Source: Chelonoidis abingdonii
Lineage: Eukaryota > Chordata > Testudines > Testudinidae
NCBI RefSeq assembly: GCF_003597395.2
Contig: NC_133790.1
Span: 26,805,167 to 26,869,166, forward strand
Reading direction: 5' to 3'
DNA length: 64,000 nt
The notes beneath the pieces were generated by a model that saw only the letters and a list, made by a program, of their open reading frames with translations, ran no database searches and was not told the DNA's origin. Shown piece after piece: positions 13,355 through 24,829 of the stretch (position 1 is its first letter; every line of letters begins with the position of its first letter). A program made the translations under genes and the position numbers.

Positions 13355-13590
13355 CCTTAGGAACGTAGGACTTGTCAGACCGGATCAAACCCAAGGTTCA
13401 TCTAGCTCAGTATTCGGTCTCTGACATTGGCCAGCACATGATGCTTTGGAGGAAAGTGTAAAACTCACGACAGAAATGGAATAATCTGCCATCACATCAG
13501 GTCTCATCCTGATTTCAATTAGAGATCGGTTTAAGCCCTACAGCATGAGGTTTGAATCTCCCTTCCAAATTTTCGTTTAAACAAATTAGG
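13355..13590 (-). mobile_element. CR1 LINE 3' fragment, older copy
   Basis: GGAACGTAGGACTTGTCAGA and GGTTCATCTAGCTCAGTATT match the same CR1 3' region as the copy at 12270 but are more diverged, so this insertion looks older. Confidence 0.65.
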
Positions 13591-15293
13591 ATAATTCTGG
13601 ATGGTTTTGATATCATTGCCTGCCTTGGGCACCTTTTGTAGAAGACTCACCATACAAAACCAAGTTTTACTTAATGACATGCCAGCTGCTTTGCTTCATG
13701 TAAGTGGGGTGTGGACCTCTCTGCAGTCAGCAAAGTGGCATGACCCTCACATGGTGATGTTCCATGATGATTCAATTTCAGTTTGCAAAATCCAGTGAAG
13801 CTGTTTGACTTTCAGAGCTGCAAACTCTGCTGGAGGGCTGAAAATCCAATTGTGCTCCTTGTGCCTCTTAAACGCTCAACAGCAAAACAACTGCTGGGCT
13901 TCCTCCCTGCAATGCAAATGACCTTAAAGCTACTGTAAAGCTGTAAATGAGGATTCTTCCAGCATTGGGGAATCTTGGACTTAGCATAGTGGTTGTATCT
14001 GGTTTGACCGGGGAAAGGGAACTGGAGAGGGGACAAGAGCTTGATGCGGTCTTATGTTCCACTGACTGGAAATTTTAGGGACCATTCCAGTTGGTATAAG
14101 CTAGAGCAGCCCTATGACTGCTCTAACTTGCACCAGAAAATAGTTTGGCTCTCCAGATGGCTTAGGATAAATGGAAGCATAAACAGTTTTTGCCTCTTCC
14201 CTGCTCCACTGAGACATGGTTGATGTTTGTGGCTTCCAAACTAGACTTCAAATATGGCAGCATCCAACTTGTGTGGGTGTGTATCCATGCAGTCTTCAGT
14301 GGAGGTGTATACGCTGGGCAGAGAGTCAACAGAAGGATTATATACCATTTTAAATCTCACTTAACCCCTATTTTGCAGATTTGGGTGATGCATACACCTT
14401 AGACTGATCTTCTGTACAGCCATGAATTTAATCCATGGATGTGTGCGCATGCACACCCTGAAATCACTTTGCCTGTGCACATTGGAGCTGCCATGCATAG
14501 TGCCAGCCAGGTGTGTGCAACACACATGCAGGAAGACCCGGCTCTTTGCAAGCACAACCTAGCTGACAATTCTCGGATGATGCAGGAGGCACATTGGGAT
14601 GCAGCCTAGTCTCCCATAGCTGCATTGACTCTGCAGTGAGGGCATAAACTGTTTGCCAGTAAAGCAAGCAGATACAGTTCAGAGACGTACAGGGAGTAGG
14701 ATATAGAGCAAAGAGGTATGATTTTTACAGAACCACTTTTCTGACTCTTGAAGAAGGCAATTATAGTCTCTTTTGCCCTCCCTGTCTAGTTTGCTCAGTT
14801 CTCCATTTATCCCTTCTTTTAAATGCCTTTGTTAAAATTCTAATCCTTCCAAGGCTAATTATCTACATTGCTGATGATCAATTTTACCAAACACACAGAC
14901 AAAAAACAAACAATTTGGACTGATAATTGAAATTCACAGATAGGCAAAGAAAGAAACATGTTGCCTGAGAACTCAGTCTCATCTTAATGTGTTTAAAACA
15001 TGTTGTACTGAATGCTGCCTGGAGCACGTATTTATAGCTCTGCTGAAAACAGCCACCTCCAGCATTCACAGAACTGGAGCTGCAGATAATTAGGAGGCAT
15101 TCATAAAGCTTTACATTTTGGAATCTGTGTTTACAGTCATTAAACCATCATCATCAGACCCCCTCTCACTCCATAATTTCCTGCAATGTTTGCATAGGTA
15201 AAACACTTAATCAATATAATCTCTCAAATGATAAAAAAAATAAATCAAATTCTGCCAAGCTTATTGACAATAAATAAAGCCAATATGGGCTTA

Positions 15294-15471
15294 AGTATCA
15301 GAGGGGTAGCCGTGTTAGTCTGGATCTGTAAAAGCAGCAAAGAATCCTGTGGCACCTTATAGACTAACAGATGTTTTGGAGCATGAGCTTTCGTGGGTGA
15401 ATACTCCAAAAGCTCATGCTCCAAAACGTCTGTTAGTCTGTAAGGTGCCACAGGATTCTTTGCTGCTTTTA
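15294..15471. mobile_element. Fold-back retroposon copy with 13-bp target-site duplication
   Basis: This 178-bp insert is flanked by perfect 13-bp repeats, CAATATGGGCTTA, at 15281-15293 and 15472-15484. A 13-bp duplication points to LINE-type target-primed insertion, not a DNA transposon. It starts TATCAGAGGGGTAGCCG..., a repeat start common in turtle genomes. Its two halves are inverted copies: 15327-15390 pairs with 15410-15473, with a short unpaired middle. Opposite-strand open frames therefore share the same first 14 residues, MAPYRLTDVLEHEL; this is a by-product of the palindrome and not a protein. Confidence 0.85.
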
Positions 15472-15559
15472 CAATATGGGCTTATGAACTTTGCCAGCAC
15501 TTTGAACTTAAAAAGGATGGTGTCGAAGAGCAGACTTACCACTGGCTGATGCGCCTGCT

Positions 15560-16390
15560 GTGGTTAGGGATGGTGGAGTGTCTCTTGCAGCTCTAGAGGG
15601 CTCAGCTGACAGGTTGCTCCGGTCTTCTTTACTCATGGCTCAGCCCTCCAGCCTAGTCACATTTTAGTTTCACCCTTTCTGGGGTAACAATGTCCACACA
15701 TAATCCAGTGTCCTTACAAAAGGTCTTCAGCTCTGAGCCTGACATCACTGTCTCCAGGGCTGACTAGGAGAGCCCAGGCCCTCTCCTGACACTGGTTTCC
15801 AGTCCAGGACCCTACCAGCCACCAACATCTGGGCAGTCAGACTCTGTGCTACTGCTTCCTTGAACTTCTTTCTACCAAAGCCTGTCAACTGGCATTTCCC
15901 ACAGCTTCTTCAAGTTAGGCCTTCTGTCAGGGTCAGGGCTCTCAGGGCTGCCTGCTGGAATCCCCCAACCAAAGTTCAAATTTAACCCAACTTCTGTCCT
16001 CCTCAGGCTTGACTTCTCACCCCTCTCACATTTCCCTTGCTCAGCTGAATGCCTCCCAGGAAGTCCAGTCCTGCACTTTTATCAGGGACACTCAGCACCA
16101 GAGCTTGCTCCAGGCCAGAGGATGCTCCATGTGTCTATTTAGGAGAGGATCTCAGGGCTAACTTGCCTCCTGGGCTTACTCCTTGACACCTCCCCATGTT
16201 TCCACTTTCTAGTCCTAAAGCATAACTAGAAAGTTCTTTCCTGCAGCTCCTTTCTCAGCCAGGCTTCCCTTCTTTATAGTTACCACCCAGCTTCTTCTCC
16301 AGCTGGGCTTTATCTTTAATTAAGCCGAGCCTTCCCTCCAGGTGCAGCCAGGTAGCATAATTGGCCCCTCAGCCCCACATTCACCCTTTC
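15560..16390. repeat. Unidentified C/T-rich segment, repeat-like
   Basis: About 830 bases lie next to the fold-back retroposon, with many CTCAG and CCAG motifs and no open frame with recognisable content. The texture is like an old LTR or other interspersed repeat, but I cannot find paired ends or a target duplication. Confidence 0.25.
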
Positions 16391-17087
16391 ATTGCCTGTA
16401 CATTCTTTGCTGAACAGGCAATGAAACTGGAGTTGAATCTGTTGTTCAAAACATATTGCTCAGGGCTGCCAGGTAAAATTCCTAGTGATGTTGATGGGCA
16501 CTGTGTCTGAGCGAGGACCTCAGGATTGGTTCCTCTGAGCATGCAATAGATTTTACTAGAAATGAGCAAATAATTTGTTACAGATCATTTACTCCCCCCA
16601 TATGTCCCCCAAATGTCTGCCCTTTTCTATTCATGAGCAGAACAGCTGGTTATTTTCTCTGATTCTCTGTAAGACCTGTGGGTTGTTGCTGAGCAGTTTG
16701 TGGTGAAGATTTGCTGTTTAAAACATGAGCTGATTTGACAGGGCACAAAGGACACACGGCAAGTTCTCTACTCTGCACCCACTGTACTTAGCCACCACAT
16801 AGGGAGCTGCTTGGTAGTACCGCTAGCTAGGCTGTACAGAGACATTCCAGATCCCCACCTCCAGTGGCTGCTTTCGGTGCTGCTGTCAGGAAGGCAGAAG
16901 TCACTGCAGGAATCCCTCATCCTTTGACCCCCTGCTACAGCTGGTCAGGGGTATGGAGAAGGACCTCTTCCCCCTGCCTCCCTCTTTTCTCTCTCCTTCC
17001 CCCACTCTCTCCCTGTCAAGGGGGCAGATTTTTAAACAGCTGTGTAGGGTTTTAGCCATGCATCTCCCACTGACTTTAAGATAGACA

Positions 17088-17690
17088 GTGAGGCCTTGTG
17101 GTTAGGGGAGTAGACTCAGGGTTCGTCGCCACTGAAAAGTTACATCAGCACAGCTACGTTTCTCCAGGGTGTGGAAAAGCCACACCCCTGAGCCATGCAT
17201 TCAAGCTGGACTAACCACTGGTGTAGACAACACTAGACTGATGGAATAGTTCTTCCATTGATCTAGCTACCACCTCTCGGGGAGTCGGATTCCCCACCCC
17301 GAGGGGAGAACCCCCTCCCATCAGTATAGGCAATGTCTACCCTGAAGTTCTGCAGTGCAACAGCTGTGCTACTGTATCAGCTTAACTATAGACAGAGCCT
17401 GAGATGCAGCAGAACCAGGCTTAGTTCCTGCATCTGCCAGAAGCTTCCTGAGTGATCATGAGCAAGTCATTTAATCTCTCTGGGCCTCAGCTCCCCACCA
17501 GTAAAATGGTAATAAAACAAAATAATACTGTCTTCTGGCTATCTCTTGCTTGTTCAGACTGTAAGCTCTTTGGGGCAGGGACTGCCTCTCCCGATGCATA
17601 TGTACAATGACTAGAAAATGGGACCCTGACCTCAACTGGGGCCCCTCGGTTCTACTGCAAAACAGTAATAAAATACAGTAACTGAACATT
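17088..17690 (+). repeat. MIR-like SINE split by a MITE
   Basis: The head, GAGGCCTTGTGGTTAGGGGA (from 17091), and the body, GATCATGAGCAAGTCATTTA then CTCTGGGCCTCAG, belong to one SINE interrupted at 17119-17399. The tail contains CTGTAAGCTCTTTGGGGCAG and GGGACCCTGACCTC, the usual 3' half of this family in turtles. Confidence 0.7.
17119..17399. mobile_element. Harbinger-type MITE inserted in a SINE
   Basis: This 281-bp insert interrupts the SINE. The ends are decayed inverted repeats: GGGTTCGTCGCCACT on the left and TATAGACAGAGCC on the right. The flanking trinucleotides TCA and TGA may be a degenerate TNA target duplication. Inner sequence ATCTAGCTACCACCTCTCGG and the paired ...GAGGGGAGAACCCCCTCCC... 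are typical of the turtle elements beginning GGC.TTGTCTACACT. Confidence 0.6.
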
Positions 17691-18416
17691 TACCATTAGT
17701 TGTTTTGAATGCTCTGAATAGCTTCCCTCCTTGTAAATTCTTTCCTAAACCAGACTTTTTATATACAATGTTTAATGTGAAAAAAACCATACTACATTAA
17801 CATCGTAATATAGAAGCAGAGCCCTGGCATTCTGGCTGTATGACAACAGTATCCCCTTATTGCTCAGAAGGCCGAATATTCTTGCCAGTAGCATGTAGCC
17901 TTTCACGTTTCCCTGTCCCCCTTCATGCAGTTATTCTGAAAAGCAAAAGTCCTACCCCCTGCAATCTTTCTGTGCCAGCAATAAGTAAAACCTTGCGTTC
18001 CATTAAACCTTTGGCCTACGATTACAATTGGCTATTTTTGGAGCAGTCACTTTTCGGCACTGAAAAATGTCTAATGCATTTTTAAAGACCAAGGGGGCAA
18101 TCTCAGATGATAAATGTTCACAGTACATATCAAGTGTGCGCTGCAAACATTAATAAATGTTTCAAGATGACTGCTGCTTTAAATGGTGCCAGAGAAATCT
18201 CTTTGTGAGAACTTAGACACCGCAGGGAAAACCAAAATATAAATTTGTAGCTGTCTGTCTGGATAGATAGGTAGATAGATAGGCAAGTTGGAAGAAGGAC
18301 ATTTTATAGTCAAAAAATAGGTTTTCTTCCCATGGAAAATTTTAAGTTTTTGGCAAAAAATCAAAATAACGTATATTTGAGCCGAAAACCGAAAGGGTTC
18401 TGGTCTGACAAATGCC

Positions 18417-18803
18417 ACTGAGGTGTCCCATGGGAGTTGTACTTTGAGTTCTTTTGACAGGCCAGCTTCTCTGGTCAGACTACAGCTCCCCTGGGTCTCC
18501 TCTCTACATAAAGGGAGCTGATGCCTCATGGAAATGGCATGGCCATAGTGCATCTTCAGGAGATAAAGTCTTAGTGGGGAGCCCAACCCATAGAGGAGAA
18601 TATGAGCATGAGACACCCAAATTACAACTCCATCAGGCACTGTGGTGGCAATTCTGAATAACAACATCTTGATTTTCAGACATTTGGTTTTTCTTAATGA
18701 AACAAAACAAAAATCAACACTTTCAGCTGAAAGCAGACACTTTTGGCAACCCCCCAATTTTCCATCGAAAAGAGCTGTGATGCAACATTTTTGACCAGCC
18801 CTA
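18417..18803 (+). mobile_element. hAT-like non-autonomous element, right end preserved
   Basis: It shares, in order, CATGGGAGTTGTACTTTGAG, a stretch on alternately tinted 'acaactcc' and 'gcactgtggtggcaattctga' motifs, and a terminal TTTTTGACCAGCCCT with the copies at 29539-30128 and 53130-53462. The left end is unclear. The 192-codon minus-strand frame over this region has no recognisable domain. Confidence 0.55.
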
Positions 18804-20267
18804 ATTTTCCATCACTTCCTCTTGACGGTTGTGGTCTATACTGTCTCTCTTTGTATATGTAACTTCTGTGTGAGTTGCACATGTGAATAGAGAGGGGATG
18901 ATCCATTCCTACACAGACTTACTTTCTCATAATGTGCTGGGGACAAACACAATGGAAAGTCACCCCTGAGTTCCCCAAAGCAACCACAGAGTGGGAAATG
19001 AAGCAATGTTGTGTTGTCTCCCCCACTCCAAGCCTAGGGGACCCCTCCCTCCATGTGACCATGCACAATGGAGGCTCTCAGGGTATGCTGGGGCAGAGGG
19101 AAAAGGGACTGGGGATCAGGCACTATATGCAGCATACTCTCCTCTGGATTCAAGGGGGAGTTAAAGTGTAAACTCCTCTTTAGCCTGGCTCCTCTGAGAG
19201 GGGCAGACCACTGATGTAGCATTGGGACCCACACTGCCAGTGGGTCGAGCACACTCCTCACTCGTAATCTGTATAATCACCAGATGGCCTCCCATTGTGA
19301 GGGGTCTCTCGCACGACAGAGGCACACTCAGGTGCTGGGTGCTTAGACTCCGGAGGATCCATCTTGTCATGTAACTGATAAACAGAGTTCTGTATTCCAC
19401 TTTATACTGCTGGTCTCACTCTGGTTCCTGGAGTACAGAGGCTGCAGCATACACAGGAGGAAAACACTCTTGGCTGCTGACTGTGCTAGAAAGGATGATG
19501 TAACCCAGAGTTATAACCCTGAGCTCCATGATGTTTGAGGGCCCTGGCCCCCTGCCCTCTCCAGAAGGCAAAAGTCTTTCCCTGACAAGAGCATGGGGCA
19601 GAACCTGCACAAGTTGAAGGTGCATCTCTGAGCCCCTAGCAATACACAACGGCCATTGGCTTCCCTGGGAGGGAAAGGTGCTGCAAAACCAAGCCAGTGC
19701 ATTCATACCACTCCCTTTCCCTCCTTCTCATCCTGTACAGCCCAGGCATGTGAGAGGGGCCTCTGGCCTTCAAGCCCTTCCCAGCAGCAAAGCTGGGCTC
19801 CTACTGGCCCTTCCCATGGGCTAACTCAGGGGAAAGGACCCCACCTTTGCAATGCTCTCTGCTTGGCAGATGACCAGAACCCAAAATTTGGCCAGCTCCA
19901 GGGCACGACGTAAGACACATTTGTTTGGCTTTGAGCTCTCAGTTGACTTTTTCTCCCCATGACAGCATGGCTGCTAATGTTTCTGGCAGCAGCAGAGGCA
20001 GCGGTTTGGAGGAACGCTGCCTGCTGCAGGGAGTTTTCTATAATTGGCTTTGTTAAGTTTTGTAAATAAGTTCCTAGTTGCCACAGTGATGGGTTCTCTC
20101 CAAGGGGCCTTATTCTGCATAGGGCTCCATCCTGCAACCAGGAGTCCCTTTCCTCATATAAGATGTCCCATTAATGCCCAAGTTTCACAGATGTGTTTGC
20201 AGAATCAGGCCCAGACTCCAGCTCACAGACCTTAGTCACACAAGTAATCTCCATTTTCACATCAAAG

Positions 20268-20545
20268 GTGGATATAGCAGAAGATTGGGAGACTGAAGAC
20301 TTGTGTTCTATTCTGGGCTCTGCTACTTACCTGTGGGCTGAACTTGAATAATTTGCTTCACCTCTCCGAGCCTCAGTTTCCCCTTCCACACTGTGTCTGC
20401 TCTGTCTATTTAAATTGTAAACTCTTTGACTGCCTGTCATGATGTGTCAATTAAAGCCTCCTATGCCCTCCCAGACAGACCATGGGGTCCTGATCTTGGC
20501 TGAGGTCTCTGGATGTGGCTGCTATACAAGTAACACGGTGGCTGC
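20268..20545 (+). repeat. MIR-like SINE copy
   Basis: GCCTCAGTTTCCCCTTCCAC, TAAACTCTTTGACTGCC and a tail with GGGGTCCTGATCTTGGCTG follow the SINE order. The head is decayed (GGAGACTGAAGACTTGTG in place of 'ggagacctgggtt'). Confidence 0.65.
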
Positions 20546-21239
20546 AGTTGACCTCAGTGGACCTGCTCAGTTTCCCAGAGGGTGATAATCATGCCAACCC
20601 ACATTTCTAAAGTGCTTTGCGAACAATGGATGAAAATGACTATACGGCCTGGTCCACCATGAGGTTTTTAGCTAGCTACAATGATGCTTCAAACCAGGTT
20701 ACCGGTAAGGGAGCAAGTCCCAGTTTACACTGGGGCAACACGTTTACACTGGGGGTTTGCGTCGGTTCAGCTATGCTGTTGTGCCCCCAAGATGAGACAG
20801 GCCTCTGTGCTCAGCTAGATTATTTATAATTGATTTTTTATTTATGGTAGCACCACTGTTGGCTGTGTGCTTTCTAGACAGTCTGCTCTGAGATCACAAT
20901 CTGAGGACAGACAAACTGACGGAGGCTGGTGGGAAGGAACAGAAACAGCAGTAGGCAAGTGATATATAATTTACATCCAAGTCAGCTTGATTCCCTGTAA
21001 GCAGCATGGCAGAAGTAGGTCTGGTTATTATTATATGTACATAATAGCAGTCAGAGTGGGAGAGGTACATGTTTAAAGAGACCCAGAGGGAAGAAAAATA
21101 AGCGGGGCTATGGTCCCCTGTAGCGTGTTATCCCGATAAAGCACGGGGAAGGTGTAGATTCTTGGGGAGATGGTTCTGCTGGAAGTTGGAGCAAAGGGAT
21201 GATACTAACGTGCTGCATTTTTTCACTTGTGTTTTTCAG

Positions 21240-21466
21240 TAAAGAGTACCCGGTGGTTCCTAGGAGCACGGTGAGACAAAAAGTGGCCTCTAATCACAGC
21301 CCTTTCAGTGGTGAGACCAGGGTTCTCTCGGCCTCCTCCAACCTAGCGTCCCAGTATCAGTGCGAGAATGGGGTGTCTAGCACCTCCCAGGACCTGCTAC
21401 CGCCTGCCAACCCGTACCCGATCTCCCAGGAGCACAGCCAGATCTACCACTGCACCAAGAGAAAAG
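21240..21466 (+). CDS. TBX5: TBX5 linker exon after the T-box (human exon 8 equivalent)
   Basis: This 227-bp exon follows the acceptor TGTTTTTCAG and ends at a GTCAGG donor. Its first base completes the split Ser codon. It then reads [20 protein letters not shown] at the start and [11 protein letters not shown] at the end, with no in-frame stop. In TBX5 this part follows the DNA-binding domain and holds basic clusters (RSTVRQK, TKRK). The final TKRK belongs to the region reported to carry a nuclear localisation signal; that role is from family knowledge. One base is left over at the 3' end and sets the phase for the last exon. The reading is collinear with vertebrate TBX5, with scattered Ser/Thr/Ala changes in the disordered middle. 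The flanking introns are large and repeat-bearing. Confidence 0.97.
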
Positions 21467-22004
21467 GTCAGGCCCCAGCAACTTCCCCTCATCTTGATCA
21501 TTGGTTCCCCAGGCAAAAATGGATGTCAAACCCATTTGGCATTCCTCACAAGTACCTCATTTCCCCAGCCATGGGTTAGAGTTAAATCCTTTGGATGGAC
21601 AAAGGTTTGTTATTGTCAGTGTCGTCTGCGTTACCCGCACTGGGCCAGATCCTCAGATGTTGTAAATCACTGCAGCGGCACTGACGCCAGCACTGGCTGA
21701 CGAGCTGCCTTTCCACTGTTAGGATCAATAGTACTGATTCAATTTGGTTCCGAAAGAGCAGCTTAGCTGAAATACAGAGGCGGCAACCCAGCTAAAGTCG
21801 AATTCACATCCAGAAAGCTAGCCAGGGGCTGAGATAAAGATGACTTATCTGTCTCTATAGCCTCTGAGAAGGTCTAAGGGTAAATCTAAACATGCACATA
21901 CCTAGATATTCTGGGTTTCAGGTGGTGTTTGCTGAATACTTTCTTATATTTGGGTGCAATACACCCCAATGCAGACAGCCTGCATGGGGCCTATGCTCCC
22001 TTTA

Positions 22005-22080
22005 AGTCTTTGGCCCAGTGAATAGGGAACTGAACTGGGAATCAGGAGACCTGAATTCTTTGCCACTGATTGTTATGTGA
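22005..22080 (+). repeat. MIR-like SINE head fragment
   Basis: GGGAATCAGGAGACCTGAAT followed by TTGCCACTGATTGTTATGTG matches the tRNA-derived head of the SINE family. The core and tail are missing. Confidence 0.5.
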
Positions 22081-22577
22081 CCGTAGCCCAGTCCTGCCAA
22101 AGCTTTACCGGGAACCCCATACTCAGATGGAGGAGCAATTACAGACATGAGTAATCCTGCGAGCATCAGTGGGACTGCTTTTGTGAATAGCTGCTCACCA
22201 GCAGGAGAAAGGCATATGCAGTCAGTGGGGAAAAACTTGCAAGACTGAGCCATAGAGGCATGCCAGAGGTGGAAAAATAGTGACTTCCCTAGCACTGATT
22301 CCTCAGGCACAAGGCAGCTATTGGTCACTTTTAGTAGCATTATGGTAACACCTAACAGGTCCAGCTGAGATCACCCATCCTTTTAGCTGCTGCACATACA
22401 TGCAGTAAGACATGGGGAATGCCTGGAGGATGTTATAATCTAAGCAGAGCCAAAGTCACAAGCAGCAAGTCAATGGGAGACTCAGGAACAGAACCCAAGC
22501 CCCCTAGATCATGAGTCAACACCCTGTCCAGGAGACCACCCCCCTTTAGAGCCAGACTCTGCCCTTCAGCTCACTTA

Positions 22578-22872
22578 AGGTATGTCTATACTACCCGATG
22601 GATTGTCAGGCAGCGATCAATCCAGCAGGGGTCAGTTAATCGCTTCTAGATGCAATAAATCGACCCCCGAGCGCTCTCCTGTTGACTCCTGTACTCCAGC
22701 GCCGCGAGAGGCATAAGCGGAGTTGACAGGGAAGCAGCAGCAGTTGATTCACCACGGTGAAGACACCACGGTAAGTCGATCTAAGTACATCGACTTTAGC
22801 TACGTTATTCACTTAGCTGAAGTTGCGTAACTTAGATCAACACCCTCCTGCCCCCTTAGTGTCGACCAGGCC
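22578..22872. mobile_element. Harbinger-type MITE in TBX5 intron
   Basis: This 295-bp element is flanked by TTA on both sides (22575-22577 and 22873-22875), the 3-bp duplication typical of PIF/Harbinger elements. Its ends are imperfect inverted repeats: AGGTATGTCTATACTA on the left and TAGTGTCGACCAGGCC on the right. Inside is a small palindrome, GTCGATCTAAGTACATCGAC. It has no coding capacity. Confidence 0.75.
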
Positions 22873-24829
22873 TTAGTTGTGAGAAAGCTGCCACCCTTTC
22901 CCTCCCTTAGTTTGAGCTCTGCCTCCGGTGCATCTGAGCTCCGCTCCATTGCACAACTAGCTTAACCTTTGCCGTACCCTCTTCCCTCATGCTCTTTTTT
23001 TAAAACAAGAAAGCCTGAACAACAACAAACACTCATGGCAATCTTTGACTGCTGTGTGTCCCGGCCACACAAAGCAATTCATCATCAGCCTCCACATTGT
23101 AAAGTGATAAGGAATCAACAGAGGTTTCCTTCCAGTTTTGGGATTCCCGCTAAGTGGTGGCTCCATGGGTGGTTTCCCTCAATCCCCCAATTATCTCACT
23201 TCCTCTTATTGTCACAGAAGAGAAGATATCTCCTCAGCAATAAGTTCACCAGCCCCTTTCGGCAGGCATGGCCCTGTGAAAGTGCAGGGGACTGGCCAAG
23301 GGAGCCCTCGTCTGGGCCGCTGCTGTCTCCTTGCTATCTCTCCAGTGGCTTGAGTGGCACAAGCAGTTAAGGGCCTTTTATCAAAGCCGCTAAATGCTTT
23401 AATCAAAGAGTGGCAGTGTCCTGTCAGATACCACCGACTTCTTCCGTGAGCCCAGAACTGTACCTCTCAGGAGCCTGAATCTCTGCCTTCCTTTCTGTGC
23501 TCTTCCCCCTCCAGCATCTAATAAATCGAAAACAGCCACCAGGGCTTAAAGAAAAGAAACAAGAAGTTAATGGGAAACAGAGAGAGCTAACATAGCTGCC
23601 AAGTGGCTCTTTGCAAAGTGAGATTAATTAAAAAGAAAAGTAACGAAGGATGAGCAAACCAGTTGGGATAAATCAGAACCTGACCTGAGCTTTCACCTGA
23701 CTCTCAGGCTGCATTTGTCATGGGTCACTTTCCTCTAACAGTGAAACAAGGAACTTTATTAGAATAAGGAAAACAGTATCTCCCTAACATGTTCTCTCTC
23801 TTCGCTTCACTGTTCTTTCCCGGATCCAGCTCCTACCAGGCTTCCTGCTACAGTTTTAAGAACACAGTGCACATCATTTCACATCTTCCCCTCTCCGCTC
23901 ACTTTATTTTCTTTATAAATAACTTTTACTGAGCTTTAATACTTTACAAAAATATAAACTCCCCAGATTCATGATTAACCCAGCTGTGCTCAGCTTCTGA
24001 TCAATTGATTTACTTGGATCATCAAATCTGCAGAGGCATTAACGGCTGTACCCTACTCTCAACAGGAATACCTCCTTTCAGCAAGGCTGTGCGGTGGGTA
24101 CAATGGTTATTGGGATCACAGGGTGATCCAGCTGCGTTCAGAACTAGCTGAAGATGCTGCCTGTATCTTTCTGTGCTAAACCCTTTGATCAGCCTCTACC
24201 ATGAAGACTGTCAGAGTGTAGCTGCAACAGCTAGCCATGTCCAGTTTTTTTTCTTATCCATTTTTATCAGGACTGGGTCTCTTGATTTAGGCTTGGGTAA
24301 GTTTTGATCTGTATGCCAAAGGCTAAATGGGAAATCCTGAGGCATCTCACATCTCCCAGCAGCCTCTCAACCACTTGGTAGGACAAAGATTTGCCTCTGT
24401 GGTTAGTAGCATTGTTCTGATCTATTGAGCAAAGATGGACTTACCTTGGTGATTGATGTGTTTTCACCTGTAGATGAACAGCTGGGCTAATGTGGGATCC
24501 TATTGCTGTAGAATTCTCTTAAAAATCTATGCTCCTCAGAGACCACCCTGCGTCCTTCTGCTCGTGGGTGTTGACAGCTGGAAGTATTAGGAAGAAATAT
24601 TTTATCTCAAAAGTTTGGACTTCAGGGCTGGGCCCCATTAAGAGAGACAATTTCTTCCAAAATGCCAAAATGAGAAGAGAAAAAAAAAAGCCTTTTAATA
24701 TTCCTATGGCCCATTGACTTGAGTGTCTATTCAAACATAGAATTTCTACAAATTTAGAAAAATAACCAATGGTTCCCAGACATGTAGGTGCCCTTTTGTC
24801 ACACAGGTCAGGTGCTATTTGTTTCTAAA

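Larger units (their letters stand above)
7119..21239 (+). other. TBX5: TBX5 intron between T-box exon and linker exon (14.1 kb)
   Basis: The intron is bounded by a GTAAAA donor and a TTTTTCAG acceptor. It holds CR1 fragments, a fold-back retroposon, a MITE-split SINE, a further SINE and an hAT-like end, listed separately. In 7646-12270 I see short fold-backs (about 8558-8640 and 10918-10985) and otherwise nothing I can name. The same holds for 13600-15280 and 18810-20265. Open frames of 60-190 codons here are not supported by codon pattern, conservation or splice context. Confidence 0.9.

Noticed and set aside
15245..15549. Two opposite-strand open frames that begin with the same 14 residues
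   Set aside because: Identity comes from the inverted repeat of the fold-back retroposon, not from duplicated genes.
18179..18757. 192-codon open frame on the minus strand
   Set aside because: It lies over the hAT-like repeat and has no domain, no splice context and repeat-derived composition.
19161..19400. Minus-strand frames including a short one beginning MDPPESKHPAPE
   Set aside because: The start is faintly like retrotransposon gag starts, but the frame is short and nothing downstream supports it.
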